Assembly: GCA_904066235.2 (NCBI GenBank)
Contig: CAJFCV020000002.1
Span: forward strand, 8,804,001-8,868,000
DNA: 64,000 nucleotides
DNA from: Bursaphelenchus xylophilus
Lineage: Eukaryota > Nematoda > Chromadorea > Rhabditida > Aphelenchoididae
Direction: 5' to 3'
Of the stretch, positions 10,701 to 23,200 are shown piece after piece; the first letter of the stretch is position 1, and each line of letters opens with the position of its first letter. The notes below the pieces were generated by a model, which was not told the DNA's origin, searched no databases, and was given only the letters and a program-made list of their open reading frames with translations. The translations under genes were made by a program, and so were the position numbers.

Positions 10701-12146
10701 GTAGAAAGATTTTGCAGAGTTCTAGTTTGTCTGGAAGTCGACTCGCAGAGATTTCAATGAAGCTAGACTTAGAGCTACAACTTTTTGAGACATACAAAAA
10801 TTGTAGATTACTGTAGGAAGAAACAATTGAGATTTTTGCGTCCAAAATTGATGAAAATAGGATATTTTTGCCGATTTTCGGCATGAAAAGTTTGTGACGG
10901 ATTTGCAGAGCGGACAGCAAAATTTCCACAAAAACAAAATTTTTTTGCAAGAAATTGGCGAAGATTTGACTTAAAATTGTTCTTCTCTCTTCCCGTTCTT
11001 TGTACTTTGTGTACTTTTGGCAAGGATCGTTGAATATCGGCTGCACTTACCAAGCGCGAGCTTAAAATTTCGGAAACTGACATTTGCGGAAGGCTATGGA
11101 ACGTTCCAAGCGTGATTTGGCCGGTTGCTGTCTTTGATTGATCCAATTTTTGTGCTGACGTAGTCTATATTTGAAAACTGTACATTTGGAAGTTTCTGTC
11201 TTATGTGTCATGCCCGTTCTTTTGATCCGATTTTGGCTGTAAAGAACGTGGGAAGCGCTTTTGGGCTTTTCATTCCAAAGCCGGACTTATTTCTTCACAA
11301 TCCTCAGCTTGTTCCATTCGCCTCTCTGTGATCTCCGTGCACTTCCGCCTTAATACACTCTAAAGTTTCACAATTTTTGTTTATGCCGCCCTGGGTACTC
11401 TCTAAGGTCTCATTTTGAGATTGCACTTTTGCAATGCCCATCCCATAAGAGTCGTAAAAATCATGGGGATGTTCGGGGGATTTGCGGTGAGTTAATTAGG
11501 GGAGTTACAAGGCGGAATCACATTTCTCTTATTTTGATTGGAAAACAGCGACGAAACAGGAAGAGAGTGGACGGGAATCCGGCTTAAATGTTGCGGGGTC
11601 AACAATTACTGTAAGAGCAGCGATTTCCTCAAGCTTTTAATAGTTTCCTGGACCTGTTTGTCAATCCGGGACTCCGTAGCCCAAACCATATTTTATTTTA
11701 GGGCAAAAAGCCTGTTTTTAGCTGGATTAGTACCGATGACTAGAATGTTTATTTCCCAGAAAACTCTGCATTAATGCGTACAGTACACATTTTCATTAAA
11801 CGATTCCGAAAACCGGCCGAACAAGGTCAACAGGTCGGCGACGGCTAAGCCCGACTTGCATCCGTTGTAAAGGTGTAAACCGCTTGAGTTTTCGAACGAT
11901 TAATTCAACGATTTACACAAAAATTCGCATACAAAGCCGGTCCGAAGACTGATAATAGGGCTGAACTAATGTTTTGTTGGAAATGCGGATTTAGTTTTTA
12001 CGATGAAGGCCGAGGTTAAACTTCGGTTCTCAGATGTGCAAAAAAAAAGAACAGACCAATTTGGAGCAACAAAAATGTCGTAGATTTTTCAAAAAAAGTG
12101 ATCGATGTACAAAGTATAAAATTTTCTAAAAGTTTGTCAATAGAAT
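7709..12146. other. Intergenic region with degenerate repeat copies, no gene seen
   Basis: About 4.4 kb without convincing exons. It contains a family A element (8301-8660, listed separately). Around 9480-9570 and 10700-11060 there are diverged pieces resembling family C (GATTTTTGCGTCCAAAA, CGGCATGAAAAGTTT). Open frames here are chance or repeat-derived. Confidence 0.6.
8301..8660. repeat. Family A miniature inverted-repeat element, interrupted
   Basis: The left arm begins CAGTGACGGACCTGATCC after TA (8299-8300). The right arm ends with TTTTTTGCTATTGGATTAGG and TCCCCCAATG. The arms match the TIRs of other family A copies. Between them lies about 100 bp of unrelated C-rich sequence (8405-8510), an internal insertion relative to the others. 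Confidence 0.75.
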
Positions 12147-12148
12147 TA

Positions 12149-12342
12149 CTAGTCCGTTCGTAAAGTCGCTGGAATGTTTTCGGCGACACGCACTCCGCGA
12201 AACCGAAAGTTCAGTTTGCACTGTGCAATTTTCGGCTTTTTGCACAGTGCAATAGGCTTTTTCGAGCTGTCGCTCGCACCCTGAGTTTTCATGCACAGTG
12301 CGCGTCGCCGAAATCATTCCAGCGACTTTACGAACGGACTAG
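12149..12342. repeat. Miniature TIR element with GCACAGTGC cores (family D)
   Basis: TIRs of about 45 bp: CTAGTCCGTTCGTAAAGTCG at 12149 and its complement ending at 12342. Both sides are flanked by TA (12147-12148 and 12343-12344), a TA target duplication. The interior has several GCACAGTGC-type palindromes (TTTGCACTGTGCAA, TTGCACAGTGCAA). No ORF. Confidence 0.85.
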
Positions 12343-12614
12343 TATTGAAGGCCAAACATTAATGCCTAAAGGGATCAGTTCGTGGTTTGACGGCGCTTTC
12401 GATTTATCCGACAAACTTTACGGGCTAGAAACTACGCAAAACGGAGAGTGATGGCAAAAGAGGAGTCAGAGTTTTGTTTCTCATTTGGCTGAAAAATCCG
12501 CGCTTTTTGTCTGTGTCTCGAAACTTTTATTTTTTTAAACTGCACAAGGTATAGCACTAGTCCAAAGCAGTGCACGTCAAACTGAGGAGTCCGGTGACCG
12601 GAATAGAATGGGTC

Positions 12615-13437
12615 TATGTTTTTTGCATAGAAATAAAAATGCTTTTTCCTAGAAAACTTATTTTTAGAAAAAATGATTTTTTTCATAGAAAAAAACATTT
12701 TTATTTTAGAAAAGAATGGTTTTTCTTTAGAAAGTGTAATTCTTAGTAAATTTGTGTATAATGATAACAAAAATTGATATAAAACAGTAATTAGTAGTAA
12801 ATTTTGTTAAGTAGTAGTGTAAAAAAGTAAGAATAGTAACTTTTTGAGTGAGTATTGGGACTGGGGTATTCGATGGTGTTGATTTCGAAAACATAGTTCG
12901 TTTCTTGTAATTTTGACTTTTTTCTTAAGTAGTACTGTAAGTTAGTAATAATTTGTATTATTTATGCCGTCAATGTCAATTGAAATCGATTTCTTGCTCA
13001 TCCTTGAGTTAACCCTTATATAACTTCAGACAAATTCTGACGAACCAGAAGGGATACTCAATTAAAAAATTAATCAAAAAGTTCAAAATTGTTACTAACT
13101 TACAGTACTGCTTAAGAAAAAAGTCAAAATCACAAAAAACGAACTATGTTTTCGAAATCAACACCATCGAATACCCCAGTCCCCAATACTCACTCAAAAA
13201 GTTAATATTCTTACTTTTTTACACTACTACTTAACAAAATTTACTACTAATTACTGTTTTAACTCAATTTTTGTTATAATTATCCACAAATTTACTAAGA
13301 ATTACACTTTCTAAAGAAAAACCATTCTTTTCTAAAATAAAAATGTTTTTTTCTATGAAAAAAATCATTTTTTCTAAAAATAAGTTTTCTAGGAAAAAGC
13401 ATTTTTATTTCTATGCGAAAAACATTTTCCCGAATAG
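12615..13437. repeat. Long AT-rich palindrome, about 820 bp
   Basis: Sequence running in from 12615 (GCATAGAAATAAAAATGC) is repeated as its reverse complement out to 13437 (GCATTTTTATTTCTATGC), with the centre near 13025. It includes a TTAAGTAGTACTGTAAG module like the core of family B foldbacks. It abuts a family C copy at 13620. Confidence 0.8.
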
Positions 13438-13619
13438 AATCTTCGTTATCGGTTTTTTACACTTCGTCTTGATTTCGCAGAGAAAGAGAGAAAAAAGACA
13501 CGCAAAAACGTACTCTCTCACCCAAAAAATTCCCCATTTCTTCCCCAACAAAACGTTTTTTCCGTCTTTTTTTTTGGCAAATTGCCAATCCATTCACTGG
13601 ATTGTTTTAGTTTATCTTA

Positions 13620-14070
13620 CAGGGGAAGTATACCCCAAGTGCGACGCTCAGATTTTGATGAAACTTGGCACAGATTTAGAGTAATTTTTTCTAAAATATA
13701 CGCGAGAATCCTAGCTCGCGCTTTGCAGAAACAACCGAGATTTTTAGATCGAAAGTCGGCGAAAATTTGACAATTTTCGCCAAATTTCGGCACAAAAAGT
13801 TTCATACCTATTTCAACCGTAAAGGATAATGTTTCTACAAAAAATCAAATTTTTCCGCACGAAACTGCCAAAGTTATGGCCAAAAAGCGCTTTTCTCTCT
13901 GACCGCTCTCCACGTTTACCGCGCTCTCTCGGCGGCAAAAATCGTTTGATATCTCGGCGACGCCCGCAGAGCGCGAGCTAAAACTTTCAGGAATTGATAT
14001 TTAGTCCATACCCGACTTGTGTGCAAAATTTAAGGAAAATCTGAGCTTCGCACTTGGGGTACTTTCCGTG
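13620..14070. repeat. Family C element, copy 1
   Basis: Begins CAGGGGAAGTATACCCCAAG directly after TA (13618-13619). It ends with GCACTTGGGGTACTTTCCGTG, the inverted terminal repeat. Internal landmarks shared by all copies: AGCTCGCGCTTTGCAGAAAC, GGCACAAAAAGTTTCAT, CTCTGACCGCTCTCCACG and CTAAAACTTTCAGGAATTGA. Confidence 0.9.
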
Positions 14071-14782
14071 TTAGTTTGACGTGCGGTGTTCTGGTTGCGG
14101 TTAAAAATCATGTGGTTCTCTTCTTCTTACTAGTGATAGACCCTGTGGAAAACTGTTTTTTTGACGAAAAGTTGGCATTCTCAGCTACACCTGTAAAGCA
14201 CGTGCTAGACGTTGTTGCCAGAAATGTTTTTGTTGTGTGTGGTTTTATCAATGTCGTGAAGTGGTTGCTCTTTTGAAGTACCTTCATAAAGACTTGATTT
14301 TTATGCCCATGGGATATAACCACAACGTGAATGGTCCCACAGACTTTTGTGCGTTCTCTGTACTATGTTCCAACAACATATTTTTTTGTTGGGCCAGGCT
14401 GTAGTAATATTATAATAAGTTTATTGCATGACATTTTTCCACCATTTTGAAGCTGTTTATAATCTCGGCTACAAGTGTTTCGACTTGTTCGTGCTGTATT
14501 GAATAAACGGTTTTTATGCAACTTTACAGCCGGCGGTATTTACCATTCAATTGTAACCGTTTCAAGGGCACTGTGCATGGGCCATTTTTGGGTACAAGAA
14601 CGCAAAACGTGGCAATTAAAATTGGGTAAACATTGTGTGGGGAGCTCAAATTCGGTCCAACTATTGGTGGGAGGCCATAGAATTTTGGGGAAAACAAAGA
14701 CTCCACGGAAGATTAAGATTATGCAGATTAGAGTTACAAAAGCAAGATGAAGCCTACTTTGGAGCGTGATAGATTTTTCATT
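14071..14782. other. Intergenic spacer, nothing recognised
   Basis: Between a family C copy and a palindrome. Open frames overlap on both strands without splice or codon support; I see no gene. Confidence 0.5.
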
Positions 14783-15430
14783 GGGACCGTTGAATGGATA
14801 TCGGGAAAACATATGCAAGGATTCACTAGCTCGGCGCTATTATCGAAGGTGTTTTGAAGTTATACTGTAATTTAAAGAAAGGCTTGGAATTTTTAAAAAC
14901 TTTTTGGACGGTCATGCCGGAGCTGGGACGATTCGGGAAGAAGACGATTGGGGAAACTGAAAAGCGTTATTTTCCTTCGATGCAGGTGTCGAAATTAATA
15001 ACCGAGGGTGCTGATTTCGAAAATGACATTTTTTTTGATCGTTACTTTTTTCTTTAACTATTTAGTACTGTAAAGAAGTAATTTTTTGATTTTTTTTGCA
15101 TAAATACCAACGAAAACATTAAATCGAGTATTTATGAAAAAAATTCAAAAAATTACTGCTTTACAGCACTACTTCAAAAGTAACGATCAAAAAAATGAAT
15201 GTCATTTTCGAAATTAGCGCCATCGATTATCCTAATTTCGGCACTTGAATAGAAGAAAAAAAATACTTTTCGGTTTCCCCAATCGTCCAACTCCGGCATG
15301 ACCGTCCCAAAAAGTTTTAAAAATTCCAAGCCTTTCTTTAAATTACAGTGCCACTTCAAAACACCTTCGATAATAACGCGGAGCTAGTGAATCCTTGCAT
15401 ATGTTTTACCGATATCCATTCAGCAGTCCC
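14783..15430. repeat. Extended foldback palindrome (family B core with extra outer arms)
   Basis: Outer arms TGAATGGATATCGG (14791) and CCGATATCCATTCA (to about 15422) pair over roughly 300 bp each side. The inner part is the family B module (GACGATTGGGGAAAC; TTTAGTACTGTAAAG). The centre is near 15107. The outer arms, including AGGATTCACTAGCTC, are absent from other B copies, so this is a distinct longer subtype. Confidence 0.85.
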
Positions 15431-16193
15431 AGAGAAGAATGTTTTTTAGACAAGCTTTCTCCAACTTTGCCCAAAATTTTTTTTGTGAAAACTCAGTCTT
15501 TCACACAATATAATAGGCTTGGCTATAAGAAATGTTCCATCAGCAGCTTCCTGTCAGCTCATAATACCTATTTAAATCTTTATCTCCTTAATATCCGCTA
15601 ATCATCTTAAAGTGCCGATATATTTGCATGCCGATTTTTCTTCACAACTAATCTTTTCCAAGAAAATTCATTCAAATTCTGAAAGTTTTAGCTGTGATTT
15701 AGCAAACAAAAATATCCTTCAATCCATCCTATTCTAATTTTTAATTTTTCTAATTCATAGAACTGCATACGCAGCCGAACGCTCGAATGTGTTACAACGA
15801 CATTGTTTCATAACCTTTTTTAAGATTCAAAACATCTATTCATCTTGGAAAATTTTTGATGGATTTGGGATATCGGATTCGAAGAAGTTTTAATGCCCTT
15901 TATCGGATTCGACTTGCATTTTTTTGGATTAATATTAAGGGTAAATCGAATGTCAATATTGCAAAAAACACTGCAATTTGTAGACAGAAATTGAATTAGG
16001 TTTGTAGTCGGCATGCAGTGGGAGTGTTGCGTATGTATTCAGATTTGTTAAAGATAATTTGGGAATTACCTCAACGGTGACGCGGGGAATTTCTCCGAGG
16101 TTTGAGAAAAAATCCGATTGTGCTGCAAAACAACTATGGAAATTTTAGCAAGTGCTTGCAGACGCTTCCGAAAAGTGGAAAGATCGTTTGACA
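15431..16193. other. Intergenic spacer, nothing recognised
   Basis: AT-rich sequence with no supported exon, repeat or RNA. Confidence 0.5.
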
Positions 16194-16568
16194 AGGCGGG
16201 CCCAAAAGTCTTGACATGTCTGCACAGTGCGCCGTCGCGCATAAAATTTGTCGCGCTGCGATAAGCAAAATTCACGGTGCGCTGTGATCCCCGCACAGTG
16301 CAAAAAGATTGTTTTGAAAAGGGTAAACAACGCACAGTGCGCTCTGCTTTCGCACCTTGCCAAGTTTTTATCGCGCGACACTTTGTCGCAACGCCTAATT
16401 CATGCGCCCGCACGGTGCAAAAAGATTGTTTTGCAAAGGGTAAACAACGCACAGTGCGCTCTGCTTTCGCACCTTGCCAAGTTTTTATCGCGCGGCACCT
16501 TGTCGCAGCGCCTAATTCATGCGCCCGCACGGTGCAAAAACATGTCAAGACTTTTCTGGCCCGCCTGG
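16194..16568. repeat. Family D element with about 117-bp tandem units
   Basis: Terminal inverted repeats GGCGGGCCCAAAAGTCTTGA (16194) and the complement ending GGCCCGCC (16568). Inside are two consecutive copies of a unit of about 117 bp. Each has GCACAGTGCG or GCACGGTGC, AAAAAGATTGTTTTG and CACCTTGCCAAGTTTTTATC (roughly 16297-16413 and 16414-16530). The repeat explains the open frames seen on both strands. Confidence 0.85.
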
Positions 16569-17523
16569 TACAAAAATCTCGATTGCTTCTGCAAACTGCG
16601 AGCTCTCTTGTCTAAAAATGTAATCTAACAATAAGTACCATTGAAATTGTCATTTCTCTTGACTTTTCCGAAACCTTTTGTTAAAATGATAAGTAGACCT
16701 TATCCATCCTTCAAACCTTGCCTTGGCAACAGCACGTATGTTGTGCCATTTCACTTTGCGACATGACAATTACAAGTTTCAAAACGAATTGTATTCTCAT
16801 ACACAATTTGAAAAAGATTTCAATTATTTTTTTCGTACTTCATAGCGTATGTATTCATTTCCAGATAAAGTAATGTCCCATTGCGTTTTTTATTTTATGT
16901 TTATTGTATATATTAATTAACAATTCTCTTGAAAATCAAATAAAAATAATATTAAGACAAAGACGTGGAGATCAAACCGAATTTTGCCTAAAAAACATTT
17001 TTTGGAAGAGATCACAACAAGTTAAGCCTAAGCAAACGATTTCAAAGTTTCTTGTCCTACACCAAGCATGTGTAAGACCTGTTTTACACCGTTGTGTGTA
17101 AAATGGCAGGAGATGGGGGAAGATGACAAATCGAGTCGGCAACTCCGGCTTCGAACAAAAGAAGGGCCAAAAAAAGTAAAATTGGACCAGTCATGATGTT
17201 TGGTGGAATTCCGGATGGACTCATTATGCGGGAAGATGATGTAGCAGACGAATGTGATACAATAATCTTGGAGGGGTGTGCGAGATGATGTTGACTATCT
17301 AGAGGGAGGAAACATGGACTAACTATGACAAGAATGGACAATATGTGGATGGGATGGACTAATAAATACAGAAATACAAACTTTACAAGACCCTAGAGGC
17401 TTTGGAAATTAGTGATATGCAAGATAATTGAATATAACTCGGTTTCAAAGCCTCCAAAGTCGTTGTCAAGTCAGGAGATACGTTGGAAAATCTAGGAGAA
17501 CCTCAGTTACGAGACCGGCAAAT
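16569..17523. other. Intergenic spacer downstream of GILT-like gene 1
   Basis: Contains the presumed 3' end of the GILT-like gene. A 36-codon minus-strand frame (17084-17194) starts like a signal peptide but is too short to support. Confidence 0.5.
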
Positions 17524-20142
17524 TCACTCGCAAACCGCCGGCTTGGGATGCGCTAACACCGCGCAGATCTCGCTTTGTAGGTTCTCAATGGCAATATCGT
17601 TCACATGCCCGTCCAGCACGAGGAACGGCACATTCGACAAGGGCATGCCGAGGGCATTTGTTCGCAGGCCTTGAAGCCACGATAAGTAGTGTCCGCGGAA
17701 CGTATTCGAGCATTCGCCGTACCATTTGCGCTGCTTCGGCCTCAGCGGCACAATGCATTCGTCCAGGGCGCTTTGCATTGAGGATTGGCCTTGAATGCAG
17801 GCGATTGTGTCCACCGCGTGACCGTGATGCCGGAAGTCGTGCAGAATGCAGGACATCAGGTACATTAGCTCGCATTCGTCGTCACCATGAGGGCAAGAGC
17901 ATCTGAAAACAGAGTCGGTTAGAATTGGGTCCACTTTAATAGTGTAGCATAGATTTTTAGCGAAGAAATTAAGTGATGCCATTAAACAGCCCACTATTGG
18001 ATTACATTAGCTATGCGGCAAATGAAAGATAAATGATGAGTTAGTTATTATGTGGATGATCGATGGGTGTAAAATAGTGTCATAAAAGGCTAATTTGCGA
18101 TAGGCAAATGTCGGAGACATGATCTACAGCCTGGTTGATGGTGAAAATCTGCTATTTTTGGATTCCCAGCCAGATGACCTATTAAAATATGAAAGACGGA
18201 GAAATACTAAAAAAGAAAAGTTAATAAAAGACTCGATGATGTAGAAGACAAAACTGTGAAATGAACTTACACATAATCCTTTTCCACATTATCGCAGTGC
18301 GCTCGGCCATGAGGCACCAACCGGAGTTCCACTCGATCCCCGAGCTCTGTGTTCTCGTAAAGCGGTAGGAGTTGTGATTTGAAGAACCGAGTGCTCTCCA
18401 TGTTCTGAGGTTCGAAGTAAACATTTAGTCGTGCTTTTGAGTGGGAGGCAGTTATCGTCTGAAAATGGTTGTATACAATTATTTTGTAGAACAAAAAGGT
18501 TAGGATAAATATTATGTATCCCAGACTTAGTCGGTCTTTTGTAGCCAACATCTCTTTCGGAAACTTTACACTAAATTGAAAGACGTTTGTACTTTCGGTT
18601 GTGGAATTTCGAAAGGTTTTAGTTCAAAAAAATGACTATAAATTTTTTTATTTTAATCCCTTCAACAACTCTTCACTCAACTAAAAGACATTCTCTGGCG
18701 TTACGACCCTCCACTAAACTAAATATTATATGCATATCGTTACAATTCTAGATATGTATTACACTTTTAGATATGTATTACAAGGTAAACTCAAAAGTGC
18801 GTAAAGTCAGTCCACTCGCTACAATTCAATTTAACAAGGAAATGGCATTGTATTTGGGGCCGAATTGTGTTCGGTTCTAGTCCTCTACGTAGTCGACTTT
18901 TTTTCTGCAAAAATCGAGTTGAACCGCTGACTAATTGTATTTCCCTTAAGCCAACAAGGAGGCGTATTTTCGATGGAATATACGGTTTTTTGTACGGGTA
19001 TTAATACCTTTTGTACTCGTCCCGTCTTGGCTGAAAACGCGGCGAAAAAAGCAAAGGTATTGGCACTTTTTTACGACTGGAATCATTAGCAAAGATGGCC
19101 GTGAAGCGAGACAAAAAACAATCGCAAAGTTTTAGGGCAGGGTCGAATAGAGTTGGCCGTAAAATTGTTTACATGAACGGAGAGATTAGGCGTCATGATG
19201 CGGTCGTAAATTCAGAAAAGGCTCTTAGCGATACAGTAATTTAGCAAAGAGAGTGCTTAAAAAATATTGACATTTTTTGCGTCCAAAACTATAAATTAAT
19301 GGAAAAATAAATGACAGGTAATCGTTGCTACCGTTTCAGCTGCTAATCCAAAATTATTTTAATTTTTTTTCAAATCTATGGCATTGCAAACCCCTGAATT
19401 ACCCTAATCCCGAAGGTATACGGTGCTTATTAACGCCTCTCCCATTAGGAAAAAATTGAGTATTCGGGCTTCATAATAATATCCTCCTCTGTATAATCAA
19501 TGTTTCAAGTTTCGGAAAAAAACAATCGCTAATTGAACGCTGACAGATTATCATAATTAGAGCCGGTTTCTCCGATTTTTTCCCCCATAAGAATACTAAT
19601 TGTACAAGAAGGAATAAATTATCAGGCCAAAGAGTACACGACGTTCTGAGGGTACTTGAGGTTTTTATGGATATTTTTTTAAAATTTTTTAAACCCAAAT
19701 TATTTAATTTTCCCAAAAGCGCCCCACGGAAATCGGGATTAGATCGGCGCGGGATAAGGGCCTTGTTCGAAGTTGCGAATTCTAATAGGATCATCCACGG
19801 ATAACGGAAAAACAAATCGCGCCAGACGAAATTTAATTTTTTTTTGTGGGGAAATGACGGCAACATTTGGAGAGGATTTGGCGCCCCAGTACGGTCGTAA
19901 ATTGTAATTTGTTTCGCAGTTTTGTGTGGTCGTAATTTGTAAGCAAAGGGGTTTCAAAATAAAGCGAGGAAATTTCAAATATAATGCTTTCTAAATCTCA
20001 AATTTTTAGCCCAAAATTACTCTATTCTAGGTCGAGATGAGCTGATGATAAGACCAAAAAAAAGTCGAAGAAAACTCACTGTGAAATTGAGCAGGGCAAG
20101 AGTTAACGACGCCAGAACTCGGCACACCGTTTGTGTCCACAT
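17524..20142 (-). CDS. GILT-like secreted protein lacking the CXXC active site, 209 aa
   Basis: Three minus-strand exons: 20080..20142 (21 codons, phase 0), 18271..18458 and 17524..17902 (phase 2 junction). Exon 1 encodes a signal peptide (MWTQTVCRVLASLTLALL). The body is a gamma-interferon-inducible lysosomal thiol reductase (GILT) domain. Its signature C-x-H-G-x2-E-C-x7-C appears as CPHGDDEC then C102; the family's Gln and Asn are replaced by Pro and Met. The redox site normally aligned to YxEALCPYC reads YFEPQNMES, so both catalytic Cys are missing (residues 40-43). The C-terminal half keeps LRTNALGMPLSNVPFLVLDG, typical of GILT. The first intron is 1.6 kb. An alternative start at 18551 gives a hydrophobic anchor in frame (see findings). 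Probably not a reductase. Confidence 0.88.
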
Positions 20143-20195
20143 TCTGCAGAGGGTTTGAGGTCTTTGGAGCGAGTCTTTAACAGGGATCGTTGGAA

Positions 20196-20216
20196 CTTAT
20201 AAAGCCCAAGGATAAC
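20196..20216 (-). promoter_or_regulatory. TATA box and GATA site upstream of GILT-like gene 1
   Basis: On the minus strand CTTTATAAG (20204-20196) lies about 54 bp before the ATG at 20142. GTTATCC, a GATA-type site, lies just upstream (20216-20210). The spacing suits a TATA-driven, GATA-regulated promoter and supports exon 1 as the true start. Confidence 0.5.
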
Positions 20217-23200
20217 AACAAGTGTTCTGGTTGACGAATTGGCGTGCCAGCTGCAGCTTAAAATGGCATCCACACAAAATCAGTCTGGAAATTACAAATT
20301 TTAATTAAAATCCGAGTGAAAAATCAACCTTTCCGGTCGCGTTAAAAAAATTAAAAATTCACGGAATTCATTCGAGCCTCAAACAAAAGTTTGATATAAA
20401 AATTTGATTCAGAATCTGGAGAAAAAACGCCTAATCGCATGTAATCCGGCTGGTACGGAACAACGGGAATTGTCGAACCTTTGGAAATCTCCGCCACGGC
20501 ACGCTACAGCGTTTATTGAATGGAAAACGAGCGGATTAGACGCAAAATGATTTTATAAACCGAAATGGAGGTGGGATTAGCATAGCAAATGTAGAGTAAA
20601 AATAGCCACAGCTCTCTGTATGATGTGTTTGCAAGCTACAGGAAGTGGAGGAAAATAGAAATTGTGGCAGAATTATAATGCCCCTTGGAAGCGTTGGCGG
20701 AGAAAATCTCGGGAAAGGGTACAAAAAACGGAGCACAATTTTAGTAGCAAAAATAACCTTAATTGTAAAATTAGTTACCGTCGAACCATTTTGTCGTCTT
20801 CAGCAAATTTTTTATGCATGATTTGTCAGCGAAAAGTAAATTGGTTCACCTTTAAAAACACAAACTTTATTTACATCTGTGATTAAAAGCCCTACTTTTA
20901 AAAGTTGCGTAAAATCTTCGACGGTCTCTAACGAACCGTGAAATTGGGTGTAAAATACTCGAAACACAATAGAAATGCGTAACACGAGCAGATAGATATG
21001 ACGGAAATATATCACCCTACACATGACACTCATCCTCTATTTTATGACCGGAAACGCATGCTCTGACAAATTGATTTAATAAAAGGATGGCGTAGAATAA
21101 TGACCCCGCCTCGGGTTTCCGGACGGTGTAAACCGAATTCGGAAAAGAAGCGGTGAAAAAGTACAGTAGCCGAAATTGAAACCGGTTAAAAATAAATGCA
21201 CTTGGAGTTCCGCATGGTTTGCGTGTAAGTCATTCTCGGGCTGTGTCCTGTGATATTGGCGCTCAAAATAGTTCATATTACAACCTAAACCGAACCGGGG
21301 AAGGGTTGAAAACAAGGTTGAGCCAAGTCTTTCGATGAGAGGAAGACTTGACCCAGAATGGGAAAAGTCTTGGCTTTGGCTAACTGGAGGTTAGAAGTAG
21401 TATTTGAAAAGAATAAATAGGTCTAGGGAGTGTTCTAGAAGTCATACGAGATATGATAGAAAAAAGTTAAGTTAGTTTTTGCCAAGTAAAGTAAGTTTAA
21501 AGTAGGATACCATATGTTTTCCCAAACCCAAACAGTCTCCGATACGAAGACTGCGCGCTGCCACCGACGGCGTGCACGTACGAAACTGAAGCGCCGGGTT
21601 CGAGGCCGCGGAAACTATTTATAATATCGCGGATTCAAAAAACCAAAATCTGCGCCCCACGCCCCGCCCCTCCGGTCATTCTAATCCCAAACAAAGGTTC
21701 TTTTCGGGCCCCGTTGCGGGCAAAATATTCGAATAAGAAAAAATAAATAATGGGGATACAAATTTGACAACAAAAAGACGAAATGGGCGGCGCCAGAAAC
21801 ATTGCCGCATCGCGCCGATTGGCCCTTTTTTCCCGCTTGGCTCCGCCCATCGGGATGCAGAAAGAGTGCGGGAAAAGAGGAGGGATAGAGGGAGGGGGAA
21901 ACTGGCGTACAGGATACGCTCAATAGTAAAGTAAAATAATATATTTTTAAAAATTTTTGGAGGTATAAAAACATAGCATCTTGAGAATTGAATTTGAAAT
22001 CTTTTGAAGATTTCAAGAACTCGGCAAAAAAGCCCTCGATAAATCGAAACAAAAACTAAAACAAGGCTTTAATTGGAAGGCAAAAAAATTGCGAAAAGTC
22101 ACAGGTACAACAAATCAGAACCAAAAAAAATATTACTGTGAGCTGGGAAGAATTTAATTACCCATGCGGTGTAATCTTCTCGTGATTGCGGGACTTATCA
22201 CGTTGCCGAATAATGATAAAACAGAGCCCCAAAAGATTGTAAAATTACAGCTGACTAAGCGGTTTTTATTTTCATTAAAAAAGCTTTCTTTCGGTGCAAG
22301 AATTTTACTATTTTTTTCAAATTTTGAAAAAAAATCTTGTGAAATTTCATACAATTTTTTAAATTAAGTTCGGTAAAAAAAGGTCAGGTTTTGCCTCCTA
22401 ACGCAACTTTAATCTGCAAAATCATTCAAATCCGATTTCTCGAGGCAGAAAACACCGTTCTGACTTGCTGGTTTATGCCTTGACGAAATCATTGCCCTAT
22501 TTTGCTGCCTCGTGATCCGGGAATTTACTTCCGTTCTCGAAAAGTTTAATCGGCCATTTACAAGTTTTTGCAATCATTTCCTTCCGGCGAAGAGGTCATC
22601 ATTTTTCCTTCAACCAAGGCTGCAGCCAAATCGAATAGAGTTGAAGAGTGATTGAGAAGTGGCGTTAAAATCATCGCTAAAGTTGTGGGACTTGAATTAG
22701 GTCTGCTTTACGCCTGGGTAATCAAATCATCGTCGCGGTTGCTAAATTTAGATTCCGTCGGTGGAACTATTAGAAAAACCCTGCGCTCGCTTTTTGACGG
22801 TAGCTGATTGAGAGAGTTGAAAGGGGAGTTGAAAAGGGTAAAAGTTTAGGGATTCGACTTCGTTTAGCGATGGCTCAGTAATCACTCTTTGAGTGGTAAA
22901 AAAAGCTGTAAGATACGTCTGTCCTAACTGTAGAAAAAGTGTAAAGAGACCTTGATCTCATTTATGACCAAAAAATTTACGAACTGCAAGCAAAACTTGC
23001 CGCAACCGACAAGAAGGTCAAAAAAGCTTGAATTTTGATTTTGTCATATGCTATATCAAAATGGCAGAGAGTCAATAAAGGACTGGTATTTTTGAAACCA
23101 GTGCCCAACAGGTCTTCGGGATCGTTTTCGGCAAGAAAAACACCTTATTAAAAGAGCCAAGTTCCGTTCTTCCCAAGGAGCAATCATTTGTTTTAGCTGC

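Noticed and set aside
10663..11146. Three overlapping minus frames of 71-127 codons
   Set aside because: Overlap in all frames of a degenerate family C-like repeat; no coding support.
16066..16628. Frames of 112-160 codons with internal repeats
   Set aside because: Produced by the family D element at 16194-16568 on both strands.
17084..17194. 36-codon minus frame beginning like a signal peptide (MTGPILLFLALLLFEAGVA)
   Set aside because: Too short, no second exon or processing site; may be chance.
22151..22170. Match to part of the nematode SL1 leader (TTTAATTACCCA)
   Set aside because: Only 12 bases match and no SL RNA body, donor GT or Sm site follows; chance in AT-rich DNA.
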